From NCBI RefSeq assembly GCF_009870125.1, contig NC_046683.1:45585869-45649868 (forward strand): a stretch of DNA of 64,000 bases. Reading direction: 5' to 3'. Below the pieces are notes generated by a model, which ran no database searches, was not told the origin of the DNA, and saw nothing but the letters and a program-made list of their open reading frames with translations. A program made the translations under genes and the position numbers. Positions 1 to 12,841 of the stretch are shown here, piece by piece. This DNA is from Drosophila pseudoobscura (lineage: Eukaryota; Arthropoda; Insecta; Diptera; Drosophilidae). The stretch's first letter is position 1, and every line of letters begins with the position of its first letter.

Positions 1-3000
1 TTGTGGTGGCGGTGGCGGTGGGGATAGGTGTGGGGCAGCGGGTGGCTCAGGTGCGTTGCCGGGTTGAATGCACGCCGTGCGGAAAAGGGAGAGCGCTATA
101 TGTGGGTGCCAGAGCGAGATGGCTAGCTTCTGCTGCAGTTCCCTCTCTCTGTCGCTCGCTCGCTCGCTCTCTCTCTCTCTCTCGACGCATGTGCAATGCC
201 GCACTGTCGGGAGGGGGGGATGCTGCAGCAGAGAGGAGAGGGGATCGCGTGTATGTAAAGGAAGAGAGCGCGCGTGGATGGGAGGGCGGATGACTGGGTG
301 GCTCTGCGGGGTGGGACAGGTGCAATTTATTTATTTATTTCGATTCATTTCCGCTTTTGTGTGAGGCTAAATGAAAACTCATTTCCCTTTGATGTGTGGT
401 CTTCGTCTACTCTCTTTGCTCGGACACTGCCAGAACGAGATGGATATAGCGAGAGGGAGGGAGACAGCAGGAGATTCGACGCGCTCTCTCTCTCTATCTG
501 ATTTTGGGTGCTGCTCTGCTCTGCTGCTGCTGCTGCTGCGCGATAATGAAAAAGTATAATGCACCAAAAAAGTGACATAAGGCTGTAAATTAAGCAACAA
601 GAACAAATGTAAACTCTGCCCCAAGTACATATGTGGCATGATGTACATACATATACATATACATGTGTACATATGTATTGTGTGTACATATAATCGGTTA
701 TTTACAGTTATCTGCATATCCTGAACGAGAGGCTGTTGCTGCTGTTGCCATCCACTCGGCAGGAGGGTAGGCATGGTAAATGGGGAGGAGGGTAGGCATT
801 TGGCCCCGAGGCCACCTACGTGTTGTCCACGTGAGGATGTTTTTTCCTGTCCCATCCAGCTCCTTTATGTTTTCCCATCAAATTAAAAGCCTTTTCACTG
901 CAAATTACAAAAATGGTAATCGCCCCCGTCTATGGGCATACATACATATACCTGCAGGAGGATAATGCACATGTGTCGGTGGTATCTGTGTGTGTATCTG
1001 CACCTGGATTCTATTGAATTTCGCTCGTGGCTAATCGATGCTCTTTGGCGGCGGAAGAGGATTTCAGCAAATGAGCCACGAGACATGGGGCGCAAATTGA
1101 AATATTTGCATAAAAATTGCATGAGCCTGATTGAACGGATGGATGGATAGAGCACTACCATCATCACCTTTGTACATATGTACCAGTAACCAGTACCTCC
1201 CACCCCCCCCTTGTAATCCATGTATAGTGCCGCATTCCCGTAATGATTGAATACATAATTCCCCAATCTATATTAATGCAAATTCAGATGAAAGGCCATT
1301 AGGGAAACCCCATAGTCTGCGGCGGCGGTGGTCGGTCTCCCAACCCATCCTCTCCTCTTGCCTAATTCATATTTATTGCGTTCTATTTCTCCTTCCGCTC
1401 CCCCTTGCTCTGCCTCTTACTCTGACTCTGACTCTCTGTCCGAGCATATGCTCGGACATGACTGGGGGCTATACTTGTACTCGTATTCGTATTCGTACTC
1501 GTAGAGGGACTGGGACTGGGATTGGGATTGGGACTGCGAATGGGAATGGGCTGGCTAAAAATTTACATAGCCAAAGTCGACAAAGTCGCAAAAAGCAACA
1601 GCGAGGCAGAAACAGAAACAGAAACCGGCTTTCCAGCTCACACACACACACACCCTCCCAAAAATACATATCCCAACACACAGACAGATATGAAGCTCAC
1701 CCACATATGCAAGCGCTCCACACAAGATAACAGATACAAAAGCTACATACAACAGAAACCGGCTTTTTGTGTGACCTAATATTCGAGTCAACAACTACTA
1801 CTTTGGCAAAAAGGCAGCAAGAATTCGCACAGAACAGCACAGAGAATTGTTCCACGAAGTGCGATTCTCAAACTCTCGTTCCTTCCTCGCGATAAGATTA
1901 GAGCCTCCCCCCACCCCCCGCCCGACAGAAGGGAGCGGAGCGAAGGGCGCCTTATCAGCGCCAGTAGCGGCTAAGAGAGCAGAAAGCAGAGAGCAGAGAG
2001 CTTTTGCTGTGGTCATAGAAACCCCCCTGCATGTTCGACTAGCTGGCCGCGAGAAGGGGGGTGGGGGGCCGAGTGAGTGGGTCTTGGCCTGTTCTTAACC
2101 TATTCCACGCCGCGCCGCCAAGTGAGAACGCAAACAAAAACACAATTATACCGCGTCCGTTCTCCTCGCTCCCGGCCCCCATTGTCCCGATGCCAGGCAG
2201 GCCCTGAAGCTTCGTTTTGAATGCCGAGGCCATCGATGTGAAGCGCCAGAGAGAGACAGAGACAGAGAGAGAGAGGGTGAGAGAGGGCGAGAGTTGTAGA
2301 GTGGGGGCGTAGAGGAAGAAGACATGCTAAAATTAAGAAATAATAAGTAGCTGCCGATGACGAACCTTTTGATACCCTTCCAAAGCCATCAATTCCATGA
2401 CTTCTACATAAATACAGTGCGAGAAGGTCTGCTGAGATTTGATTTCCGAGCGAAGCGATATTCTATAACGGATCGTAGCCATCGGAATAGCAAAGGTTTC
2501 AGAGGGCCCCTCAGAGGGGCCAACTCTTTGTCATAGTCACAGTGCCCGCTCTGCAAAAGGTGTTAGAAAACAACAAATGCCAATGGTCGGATGGTCGCAG
2601 AAACTACTCGGAGTTGACTCTTTATTTGCATTATTCATGTACCATGTGTGATGCTGGTGTCTGCTGCGTGGGTGATGATGTACTATACTGGAGAGCGAGC
2701 GAGCGAGAGAGAGAGAGAAGGTCGCTCGCGCGCGTTGAGTTGGGTTTTGGGAGAGTGGAAGCTTTCAGAGGGGGCCGCTTGTCGTCTACTTTTTGCACCG
2801 GCAAAAAAACTAAACACCCGGCAAATGTTGTTGCTGTTGCTGTTGCTGTTGCTGCCAGTCAGTGCCTCTCCGATTCCGATTCCGATTTCGGTTCTCTCCT
2901 CTCTTTGTGAAGTGTGCTCTGGCGCTTTTTATACATTGTTGTGTTTTCGTGTTGGCGCCAAACGAGAGTTTCTATTGTTTTTGGAGCAACGTTGCCACGT

Positions 3001-3042
3001 TTCACGTTGCTTAGATTGTGCCGTTGTCACGTTGCACGTTGT
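1..3042. other. Gene-free low-complexity region
   Basis: No convincing coding exon is seen on either strand. The stretch holds (CT)n/(GA)n runs near 150-185, 2245-2285 and 2700-2720, a CA run near 1640, TACA/TGTA-rich DNA at 645-690, a perfect 22-bp palindrome at 1437-1458, and short CTG/GTT repeats. A TTTATT at 2621-2626 (AATAAA on the minus strand) could be a poly(A) signal for the minus-strand gene ending at 3043. That is position-based inference only. Confidence 0.6.
1437..1458. repeat. Perfect 22-bp palindrome with central E-box
   Basis: The 22 bases are exactly self-complementary and centre on CATATG, an E-box core. The arms read TGTCCGAGCAT on both strands. Such a symmetric site could bind a dimeric factor or form a small cruciform. 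No function is shown by the sequence itself. Confidence 0.8.
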
Positions 3043-3501
3043 TTAGATGGTGACATTGTGCTGTACAGTGTCTCCGGGATCGTCGTCGTATGGCACAGCA
3101 TCAGTCTTCAGATCCTCTTTCAACAACTCCAGATCCTCCTTGAACTGCTCCAGATCGTAGTTGTCAGGTTTGTATAGGGCCTCTAGCGAGATATCCTCGT
3201 AAAAGAACTCCTCGTCGCTGTCGTTCTGCTCTTCCAAGCTCGTTGAAAAGCTATCTTCCCCCAGAAGGTCCAGCATCCGGATCTGGCGGATGACAGCCTT
3301 CAGGGCCGGGTCGGTGCGACCACGGATCGTCTGGCTTCTCTTCGAAAAGTAGTCCACCAACTTAGTCTGGCACAGCTTCATGTGCTTCATGGCCACCTCC
3401 AGGCTGGCGCTGATCTCCGTCTGGCGGTCTACAACGCCCATCAGTTTGGCCCGAATTTCGTGTATCTTCCGCACCTTCTCGAGGTTCAGGCGATCGGACA
3501 T
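3043..3501 (-). CDS. Small acidic helical protein, unknown function (152 aa)
   Basis: An intact single-exon ORF starts MSDRLNLEKVRKIHEIRAKL and ends TVQHNVTI before the stop. I do not recognise the family. Residues 1-80 are rich in Leu, Lys and Arg with heptad-like spacing, suggesting an alpha-helical or short coiled-coil segment. Residues 85-145 are strongly acidic (runs such as NDSDEEFFYED and a DDDPGD cluster). There is no signal peptide, membrane segment or zinc motif. It lies head to head with the + strand gene starting near 3736, leaving a 234-bp gap that must hold both promoters. Codon use is mixed and GC-ending codons are common, as in expressed fly genes. Small intronless genes of this kind in flies are often testis-biased or lineage-restricted, but nothing here proves that. 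Confidence 0.7.
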   Translation of the reverse strand: MSDRLNLEKVRKIHEIRAKLMGVVDRQTEISASLEVAMKHMKLCQTKLVDYFSKRSQTIRGRTDPALKAVIRQIRMLDLLGEDSFSTSLEEQNDSDEEFFYEDISLEALYKPDNYDLEQFKEDLELLKEDLKTDAVPYDDDPGDTVQHNVTI

Positions 3502-3735
3502 GGCGAAATTTTTATTAAATCGGAAAATTTATGTTTCGTTAAGCCGACAGAAATTTCCAAGGATAATTTGGCAATTCAGAAAATGGTTCAACACTCGTAC
3601 CTTGTGTCTTGTAAACAGACCCGACCGATAGACAGGCCTAGCTGTCAAACCTAGCTGTCATTCAAATGAAATTTCAATTGTAAAATCCGTTCAGAAAACA
3701 GTTCCAGGAATATACAAAAATTATTGCTCTGCAAA
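3502..3735. promoter_or_regulatory. Putative bidirectional promoter with 11-bp direct repeat
   Basis: This gap separates the start codons of two divergently transcribed genes, so core promoters for both must lie here. It contains two exact copies of CCTAGCTGTCA at 3637-3647 and 3650-3660, two bases apart, close to the middle of the gap. No clear TATA box was assigned. Confidence 0.5.
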
Positions 3736-4122
3736 ATGGATCAGTCAAACATGGTGGAGAATTCTCTCTCGAAATCTCTGACAAAGATCTCAGGGCCAAA
3801 GGGGCAGTCAGGCGTTCCTGAGAAGGAGTCCCCGAAAGATCCGAAAGGAGATGCCTTCAGCCTCTGCGGAAAGCCCAGTTTCATCATTTGCAAGGGCAGG
3901 AGGATTCCAGATCTGATCGAAGTGCCCAGTCCCCCGGATCTCCGGCAGATGCAGGTCGGCGAGGGGGCCATACTGAAGATCCAAAGCATAGTGAAGCGTC
4001 AAAGTCGCATCATGTCATTGGTGGACTGGATACTCTTCCGCAAGAAGGAAGTCTCCCATGGCGAGGGGGAGGATCTGGAAACAGACGATTCCACTGGCAA
4101 TGATGAGATCTCAAATTTGTAA
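3736..4122 (+). CDS. Small basic/polar protein, unknown function (128-132 aa)
   Basis: The single-exon ORF is open from an upstream ATG at 3724. I prefer the second ATG at 3736 (MDQSNMVENSLSKSLTKIS), preceded by AAA, as a typical fly initiation context, but both are possible. The first 50 residues are polar and rich in Ser, Lys, Pro and Gly, probably disordered. The central part (SFIICKGRRIPDLIEVPSPP, then an Ile/Val/Leu-rich helix-like stretch ending in VDWILFRKK) looks folded. The C-terminus is acidic (GEGEDLETDDSTGND). I do not recognise a domain. It diverges from the minus-strand gene at 3043-3501 and could share its expression. No intron is needed and no poly(A) signal was firmly placed. 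Confidence 0.65.
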   Translation: MDQSNMVENSLSKSLTKISGPKGQSGVPEKESPKDPKGDAFSLCGKPSFIICKGRRIPDLIEVPSPPDLRQMQVGEGAILKIQSIVKRQSRIMSLVDWILFRKKEVSHGEGEDLETDDSTGNDEISNL

Positions 4123-4231
4123 TGTTAAAGAAAGATCCCGAGTACACGAGAGCAATTCCTTAAAAGTCTCAAGATCTTTTGTACTTCTACGTCGGTTCAT
4201 CTATGTATTTCCTAAAGACCTTAAGATCTTT

Positions 4232-4261
4232 CATACATACATACATATGTATGTATGTATG
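4232..4261. repeat. 30-bp perfect palindrome of TACA/TGTA repeats
   Basis: Repeated CATA units run into TATG units about a CATATG centre, giving fifteen exactly paired bases on each side. It is followed by further TGTATGCA repeats. This is a typical cruciform-prone microsatellite. Confidence 0.85.
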
Positions 4262-5246
4262 CATGTATGCATGTCTTCTATAGTCTTTCCCTTTTGTTTG
4301 AGTCAGCTGTTCAGTCAGCGTTCAGCGACTTTTGCTGTTTTGCTTCGATTCGATTCGCTTTATCATTTTGTTTTTCATAAATATTTATAAGTGAGCACTT
4401 TTGTTATTCTACTGATAGGAGGACGGATAGGAGGACGCAGCATATAGAATGGGTATGCCGCTGTCTTCCCCCTGGGACCCTATCCACCACAACAGCAACA
4501 ACAGCAACAGAAACGGGGGGAACTGATTAAGGCTCTGAAGCTGATAGAGATAAGTCTATACATAGAAATGGGTTATACGATTCCATTGAGGAACAGAAGT
4601 ACCCCTAGATACCCTTTAGATACGATTATGGGGGGAATTCCATGGAATCTAGCTAAATTTTCAGCGTTTTGGCGCGTGAAAAAGCTCGAATCTAAGCTCT
4701 CGTGCCTCCCCTTGGGGCAGGGACTGATTTACCTAGTTCTAAGCTCTGGCGGTTTCGAATCGTAACACTTTCACGCGCCGTCCGCCAAAAGGAACCACAG
4801 GGCCAGACACTGGGAAGGATGGCAGGAGGGGCTGGGTGCTGGCCAGACCTGTCGCAGCTCCTCCTCCTCTCTCCGTCACACACACAGAAAGACACTCATT
4901 CCCACAGAGATACAGAGAGCGTTGCATGCCAATGTTTAACCCTTCACTGCCTGATGGAGCCACCCAAAGCAGGCAACAAAACTTCAACTGCAAAGGCACG
5001 CGACGCTGATGGCTCTGTCGACGCACGCGTCGCAGCCGACTGCGGGCCCCATGTGAGTCGCGCGACAAGCACGCACAGATACACACTCAGGCACACACAT
5101 GTAGCCTGTGCACAGATACACCGACACAGTAGATACACCACATGCTTGCACGCCTCCTCCGCCGCCGCCACCGCCTCCACTGTCAAGCTACTTTTTTTTG
5201 CAAACTTTTTGCCGACGCTTTTTGTTTGCTTTACTTGTCGTTGCTT

Positions 5247-5247
5247 G

Positions 5248-5276
<29 letters not shown>
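5247..5276 (+). repeat. (CT)n microsatellite / GAGA tract
   Basis: About fourteen CT dinucleotides in a row, which read as GAGAGA on the minus strand. Such tracts are potential binding sites for GAGA factor (Trl) in flies. Here only the repeat itself is seen. Confidence 0.85.
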
Positions 5277-5279
<3 letters not shown>

Positions 5280-7866
5280 CTCTGTCTCTTTGCCACCAAC
5301 TCTGTCGCTCTCGCACACAAACAAATTCTTGAGTGGCGGCCTCTCTCTTTCTCTCGCTGTGCTTGTGTTGGAGCTGCAGTGGGGGAACGGTTGGAGAGGG
5401 GAGCGAGCGGAGCGCATTCGTCGTGGTCGCCGTCGCCTTTTTGTGCTCGCTTCGTTTCATTTTCGCTTCGTTTTTGTTGTCTGAGCGCGAGCGTCTGTAA
5501 AAGCTTTGTGCACCCTCCCTCCCACACTCCCTCCGCCCACCAACCACTCATCACGACCACGACGACGACGACGACGACTTTTTTCAATTTCTTTTCTGTT
5601 CTCTCGCAGCGAAGAGTGCCGCTCCATTCTCCGCTGCCAAAGCCGGCCGCGACAGCGACGCGACTGCGAGCTCTGCCGCCTTCCATGGGGTTCTTGAGCG
5701 TATGCAAAAGATTTTTGCACATATTCATCTTTTTGGCCGTTTTCGGTGCGTTTCGTGGAGCTCGCTGGCTCCTGACGGGTTCCCGCAACAATTTTGTGCG
5801 GCATCTGAGTTTTGAGTTTTTTGCGCGCTCTAAAGAAATTCTGTTCCCGTGTTTTTGGAGTCTGGTTCTGGTTCCACGTCTCCGTCTTGCATCTTTCCAG
5901 CAGATTCCGATACTTCCTACATCTGCGTCACGATATTCTTGCTATTTTTCGATCCAGAGTGTATTTTTTTTCTCGAGACGAGTGTGTGTCTGTGCAAATG
6001 TATCTGTAACTGTAATTGTATCTGTGCGATGTCTTGGGGAATAAGTTCGCCCAAAAATTTCAGCATCATTCAGTTTCTGTCAAGACAGAAAAATATTTTT
6101 TATGTGTGCGTTTTTTTTCTGGAGAGTTGTGCGCCAAATGGCCTTGTGAATTGGGGGGTTTAAAGGGTATTTGCATGTGAAACAGATGTGCAGATTAGTT
6201 GGAGTCGAAACAGATGGATCCATCTATGAACAACACCATTTTTTTTTGGGATCAACGATCAACGGTTGCTCCATGTGAATACTGTGGAAATGTTGTGCGA
6301 ATCCCGAGTGCAAAGAACAGACTTCCAAGACCGTGAGATGAACAGGAAGTGCAGGACTCACTACACCCCACACATCTGGTGAATGTGTGGCCGTCGCTGT
6401 AGACCCGTTACCATCGCCGTGTACCCATGGGGTACAGAGCGAGGTATCTGCGAGTACTATCTATTGACTCTCCCCGATGCGGTTCAACAATTTTTGCTCA
6501 ACTAATCGGAACTTTGTGCTTTTGTGCCGGGTGGATGTGTCTCTGTCTGTCTGTCTGTCCGTCTGTCCGTCTATCTGTCTGTCTGTCTGTCTGTCTGTTG
6601 TTGCCCCTTTGTGCCATTGTGCCCCATGTGTCTGTGTCTGTGTCTGTGCCTGTGTCTGCCTCTGCTTCTGTCTGTATTAAGATCTGTCTAACTGTGTCTG
6701 TGTATCGCTATCCGGGAATCTGTGTACACCCTGCACCCCGCGCATAGTGCAGTCGCCGACGGTTAACTTTTATTTCGTTGACTTTGCCGCCGCGGCAGCT
6801 TTTTTCACCGTTGTTTTCTGCATTTGATCGTATCGCAGGGGGTTTGTTTTTACACTGTTCACCCCTCACACGTTGTTGTTTTCGTGCTTAGTTCTGGTTT
6901 TGTTGCGCCACACCCCTTCAATGCCACCCCCCACCCCCCAGTGACGCCCCCTTGCCCCCTTATCGAAAGCCTCGTTTTATCTTCTGGCGGCGTTTTGAAC
7001 TTGAAAATTTTGTTGTTCGCTTAGTTTCCTCCCCTCCCATGCATGTCCATTGTCCTCTCGTCCTTCCTATACACACACACACTCACACACACACACACAC
7101 AGTCTCTCGTTCCATGGCTCTCTTTGCGTGGCGCTTTTCCTCTCTCTGTTGTGAAGCGGGGGCTTTCGCTGCTGTTTAGACAATATGCGTGTCTCCATAG
7201 AGGAAAAGCACGCGTGTCTGGGGTTAGGAATAGAAGAGCGAAAGGGGTGTGTGTTCGATGTCGAGGTGTAGCGGGTGGGGGTTGGGGGTTGGGGGGTGTC
7301 TGTCTGCGGTTGTTTGTCTGCAGTATCTGTGCGTTTGCCGTGCGTGCGTGTGTTAGTGTGTGTGTGTGTGTGCGTTTGTGCCATGTGTTGAATTTATTTT
7401 GGCAACAGGAAGCCAGACAAGGCTGCCATGATAACGATGAGGCATGAACCCAGAATCGAAAACCCAGAACCGAGAAACACGTTGAACTCATTTCTCAAAA
7501 GCCCATCCACATCCTCCCATCCTATAACTGTCTTAACTTTTACCCCAATTCTTATGCGTCGGTAGCTTTTGGTGGCAAGGATAATCGGATCTTAAAATAT
7601 ACATAATATCTGTCCAAACATTAAATATTTGTATATTTTCTTGTCCTCGTTGTACCCTTCGGCTAAACTGATATCAAGAGCCAACTGGCGACGACGACCT
7701 TGCCCCTGCTACAAATGTTGCAACCAGCTTTGTGGAACCCAGATACTAATAATGATGATATCTTCTTTGTTTCTTCCATCTTTAGGTGCTTTTTGACTGT
7801 TTGGAACATTTTTAAAGATTACGTTAAAACGTTGTTGATACTTATTGAAATATTGTTTTATTTAAT

Positions 7867-7868
<2 letters not shown>

Positions 7869-7906
<38 letters not shown>
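7869..7906 (+). repeat. (TAA)n microsatellite
   Basis: An uninterrupted trinucleotide array of roughly a dozen TAA/AAT units flanked by AT-rich unique sequence. Confidence 0.9.
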
Positions 7907-7908
<2 letters not shown>

Positions 7909-8099
7909 CATATAATACTATTTATATAATACCAAAACGAAAACGAAGACGATAGAAGATCCGTCAACATAATACAAATGTAATAATAATAGCAGCGATA
8001 ACGATAACGATAACAACTTATGTGCAATCATTTAAACTTATTATTTTGAAACCTTCTTATCACTAAATAACTGAATAATTTGTATATAATTTCCATCAA

Positions 8100-9993
8100 T
8101 CAATTCTACGACAAAACAAAAAAAACAACAACAACAAAGATCTAACAACAACAACATCAACAGCAACAACAACAACATCAAGAGGAAATAGTACAACAAA
8201 TTAAAGTTAATCTTCAGTTGTATGGAAAAACAAAAAGTGATTTTCAGTTAGTTTCTCAAAATTTAACAAACAAAATTCACAACAAAATTTGGAATACAAC
8301 AAACAACAACTACAACAAACACAGCAACAGCAACAACTACAACTACAACAACAGCAACTACAACTACAACAAACAACAACTACAACAACAGCAACAAGAA
8401 AATAATAACAAATAATAGAGTAGATAAAGGAATAATAAAAGAGAAAACTGTAACCATAATACGAGAACCCCAATAAAAGGACAACCACAGATATCGAAGG
8501 ATAATAACAAATCAGAGCGCAACAAACCAAGAAACCAGCAAACAAACAGAAGAAACAGAAGAACAGAACACACAACCAAAAGCAAACAGCCAATAAACCA
8601 GACCACAAAGCAGACAGCAGATCAAACAAACCGGAAATAGAAACCAAACGAAGGAGCCAACACACAGCACACGAAAACGGAAATAGAAATAGCAACAGAA
8701 AACGAAATCGAAACAGAAACAGAAAACCGGAAAACCGGAAAGAGTAACAGAACAAAAATCAAAAGAAATAGCCCCACAGCCAGCCTCCAGCCCCCCCCCA
8801 AAAACCGCAGCCCAGAAAAGCGATAATCGTTAACAGGAAAAATAGAAAATATATCAACGAAACAGCCAACAGCAACAGAAAACAGAAAAGCAACAGCAAA
8901 ACAGCAAAACAGCAGAAGTGAAAACTGAAATTCAAAAACAAAATCCAAAAAAAAAAAAACAAAAAAACGGAATACAAAAAAAAGGAAATAGCCAAAATTT
9001 GTTAAATTTTTTTTGTGTCTTTAAAACAAAAAAAAAACAAAAACAACAACGGAAAAACAGCCACGAAAAGCTTAACGGAAATCCATTGAAAAGCAGCAGC
9101 AGCACAATTTTGTCGTTTATAAAATTGAAAACTTTGTCTTAGGATTTGAATTTTCGTCTTAGTATTTTGAATTTTTACGTTCGTCAACGCGGTCGAGAAA
9201 ATGTTCTGAAAAAGTCTTGAATGAAAAAACTTTGAGAGGTGAAGCCATCGACAAAAACAAGGGAGGAGAAAGGAGAAGAAACATTAAGCATTAAACATTA
9301 AACATTTCGCGAGTGAATACTAGGAAACGGGGGAGAAGGACAGTTTTGTGCCAAAGTTGCGCAACGAGAACTGTACATTTGTGTATGTGTGTGTGCGGTG
9401 CGTATCTGTGTGCGGCCATCGTTGGCTAAGCAGCACACAGGAGACCCGGAAACGCGGAGACCCGGAGACCCGGAGCAGAGAAGGAGTCTTCGCAGAAGCG
9501 AGAGATCGAAAGAGAGAGAGAACGATAGAGGATCAGATCGAAGAACATCACAATATCACAATATATATCCATATAAAAATTATCTCAAATTATTCATATC
9601 GTGGCAAAAGCAAAAGCAAACCAAAAGCAAAAGCAAAACTATGATCTAAAACATGTAAAAACAGTTTTCGAAAGCATTTCGTACGTATACAAAAACAAAT
9701 TAAAGCTAATATTAGTAGTGTGAAAAAAAAATACAAAACAAAAACAAAAACCAAACAAAAATCCATTCAGATAAGCGGAGCGTTCTAAGCTAAACATCAA
9801 ATTATATTAACATTTATGATAACACGAGTATTCGAGCATCTTAAAACTATACACAGGAGAGGAGAGGAGCAAACGAAATAGAGAGAGAAGGAGAAGGAGA
9901 GTTTTTCTGGCATAAATCAACATTCCCCGAAATCCCATTTGGTACACAACTTTGGCTAAGGAAAACAAGCCATCACTATTGGCTGCTGAATTG
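8100..9993 (+). other. Candidate 5' UTR exon region ending in a strong donor
   Basis: This stretch is dominated by purine- and CAA-rich repeats (CAACAA, AACAAAAA, GAAACAGAAAC) with few T-runs, the composition of long fly 5' UTRs. It ends at 9993 with TTG followed by GTGAGTA, an excellent splice donor. No long ORF is on the + strand; the long minus-strand ORFs here are poly-Phe/Leu shadows of the A-rich repeats. The most economical reading is a noncoding first exon of the zinc-finger gene, joined about 13.8 kb downstream at 23790. The exon start cannot be placed from sequence alone. Confidence 0.4.
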
Positions 9994-12841
9994 GTGAGTA
10001 CTTTTGCTTATTGTCTGAGTATACGTAATCTTAATGGGCATAGACTTGGAGTAGATAGGGGGATACGGTGGGGTGGGATTGCTCCAAGTTCCAGGTGTTC
10101 GTATACGCAATGTTTGATCTGTGGCAGAGTACAGTGCAGAAAAAGAGTAAAGTCCGAGCGTAGATAAGCCCCATGCATGTGGGAAAGAGATAAGGACAGG
10201 AGGCGTGCGCGCCAAAAAGTATGCAACAAAAACGTATGCACTGTCAGAAGCCAGAATACAGAACACAGAACACAGAACACAGAAACCATTTACTTGCCCA
10301 AGCGAGAGAGACCGTGACCATCCGTCCATCCATCCATCCATATAGCCATACATTATATAACAGCCTCCCAGAGATACACACACGTATGTGCATGTGCATT
10401 TGTATATACTTGTATCCTCATCTACATGCAAATTTCATTTACGCGCAAAAAATTAATTATTGAAAAAATGCGCGACGGACACCCAAAGAGCGCGCGAACC
10501 ACATATCCTTTAGCCTCCATTCTCCACATCCTTCTTCGACCCCTTTTGCTGGCCATTAAAACTGATGGTGTATGGTGGGTGGTGGGTAGTGGGTGGTGGG
10601 TGGTGGGTGGGTTGTGTGCTGTGTCCATCGACAATCGAAACACAAAAGTCGAAAGGATGAGCGCCGGCAGCAGAGCAGGGGAGACGGAGGAGAGTGTCAG
10701 AGCAGCGGCATCTATAGCCGCAGTGGCTGCGTCAGTGGCAGTGGCAGCGTGAGCGGCAGCGGCAGAAAAAAAAGGAAGCATTACACATATTTTTTAAATG
10801 AATTGAAATAAAATTCGTATATAAAAATGCCCCCTGTCTGTGTGAGTGTGTATGTGTGTGTGTGTGCATGCGTGAGTGTGTGAGCGTAAAAGTACAGTTG
10901 ACTCCACACATTTTTAACGGCAAATGGCAGCAGTGGCAGTGGCAGCGACAGTGGCAGTGGCAGTGGCAGCGACTGCGGCAGCGGAAGAGGCGTGGGCAGT
11001 GGCGTAGTTGTCCAGGGAAAAGGGGTGGTCTCCCACCGAAGGGGCAGCTGCCGAGCACCCTGGTCAGCCAGGCCAGCAGAGGCTGTGCGGCGGCAGAGAC
11101 TGTCTGCCCGCTCCACCCCCTGGCCAGAAAGTAGCTGCAATTTTTAATGGGTTTGAAGCCAGCGACGCGTTGCCCAAAAGAGCGCAATTATATGTTCTCT
11201 CTCCCTCTCACACACCCACACACACACCTATTCTCTTTCTCTCTCTCTCTGCATCTGTATCTACATCTGTAAATGTATCTGCATCTATGCGGGGCGTACG
11301 TGTGGGCCATGTCATTAATGACAACTTTAATTTACATTCGTTAAACTTTTTTCTCTCTTTTAATTTTTCGCTACGCTTGCACTTGGCAACAGTGGCAGCC
11401 GCAGAAGCCAACCCAACCACCCAACCACCCACTCAGCCGCCCAGCCCCAGCCCCACTCTACCGAGAATCTACTAAAAAACCCACCGAACCGCACGGAAAT
11501 TGCATTTTTTCGGTCGCATTCCCTTTCCCCCATTGCCCCTCCATTTTGTCTCATTTTATTGCAGCTGCCGCGGAAAAAATTCTCATTCTTTGCTGATTTT
11601 TTCGCCCCGTCATTGAATGTGTAGTTTTTGTGGAGTCTAGAGCGAACGTGACATATGATGAGTAGAGGAGTAGAGGGGCAGAATGGGTCTCGTTTTGGGT
11701 GTAGAACATCGGAATTAATTGTAAGCTGGTGTTCTTTTGTGCCGCCCAAGGTTTGGCCTCTTTGCGGCGAGGTGACTACAGGTCTAGAGAGGATGAAGAG
11801 GGTGGATAGGGCTCCATGATGGATTCAATCCTAATCCTAAGAGCAAGCCCTTTGCAGAACTCTTGCATTGGTCTCCCCTTAATTATCCTCTCAAATTATT
11901 CAAAGCTCTATTTAGAAATATTCACAACATATTTGTAAACATTCCTCGCTGCTGCTGCTGCCGCTGCTGCTGCAAGTGAAAGTCCTGAGAGACAGCAGAT
12001 GGCATGAGCGTGGCATGCCACGTGATAGAGAATGGAGAGCCCTCTGGCCTCAAGTGGATGGCTGGCCACCCAACAATTCTGGTGGATGGCTGCTTTCGCT
12101 GGCCTTGGTGGCATCGCTGGCTGTGGCTGCCACTTGACAACGTTGCGTATGGGCCAGATACGTGCTAGTTAGAGGGATGCTTGCCTAGATAGATGACAGA
12201 TAAATAGTAGATGGCAAGATAGATGGATGGAAATATGAATACAGACTCGAGCCAGAGGCAGTGGCAGCGGCACCGGCACAGGCACAGGCATGCCGGAAGC
12301 TTAGGTTCAACATCAGGCATGGGAGGAGAGCCACGGAGGTGGGGCGGCAGGGACACGGCAGGGCCCGCACATGTGTGTTGGAAGGGCAGAAATGTTAGCT
12401 GAAATGCTTTTGAAGTTGTCAAAAGTCAGCGAAACGGGTTCACCCACATGCCGCAGGGCCACAAAAGTTGGGGCTCCGATGAAAAGGTTTTTTTTTAACG
12501 CTTGCCTGGTCTCGTAATTAGCCAGGATAGACATTAAAGGGACATAGAGGGAGGAGAGCAGGAGGGAAATGGGAGCCTGGAATGTGCTTTACCAAAAGTT
12601 CACCCATTGATTGCAGAGCACAGCTGCAGAGATCAGTCAACGGCGGAGCGTGAAGAGTGAGTGAAGGCTCGTATGTAGGGGCCTCCTCCTTTAGTCACGC
12701 CCACTTGCATCTGCAGATGTCAAAAATAAAAACAGAAGAAATGCCTGTATTTTATTTAAAATAAACAACAATCTACGGAGGGGTCCAGAAGGGTTGCAGG
12801 AGGGCTGGCCGATGCATGTCAACAGCCTATCGCGAGGCAGC

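Larger units (their letters stand above)
4123..8099. other. Gene-free region with possible upstream promoter DNA
   Basis: No coding exon is supported. It contains a 30-bp perfect palindrome of TACA/TGTA units (4232-4261), a long CT run at 5247-5276, (GAC)n at 5559-5578, TGTC-type repeats at 6540-6600, CA runs at 7070-7100 and a (TAA)n array at 7869-7906. The segment around 5380-6040 is depleted of A-runs and rich in TCG/TTCG and GAGCG motifs, resembling fly promoter-proximal and 5' UTR DNA on the + strand. No initiator or splice site could be fixed, so this is weak inference. Confidence 0.4.

Noticed and set aside
4702..6044. + strand ORFs of 260 and 300 codons
   Set aside because: Composition is driven by CT/CA repeats (runs of Ser-Leu), with no recognisable protein and no consistent codon bias.
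8207..8948. Long minus-strand ORFs (up to 182 codons) rich in Phe, Leu, Cys and Val
   Set aside because: They mirror CAA/AAC/GAAAC repeats of a purine-rich + strand and have no domain or splice context.
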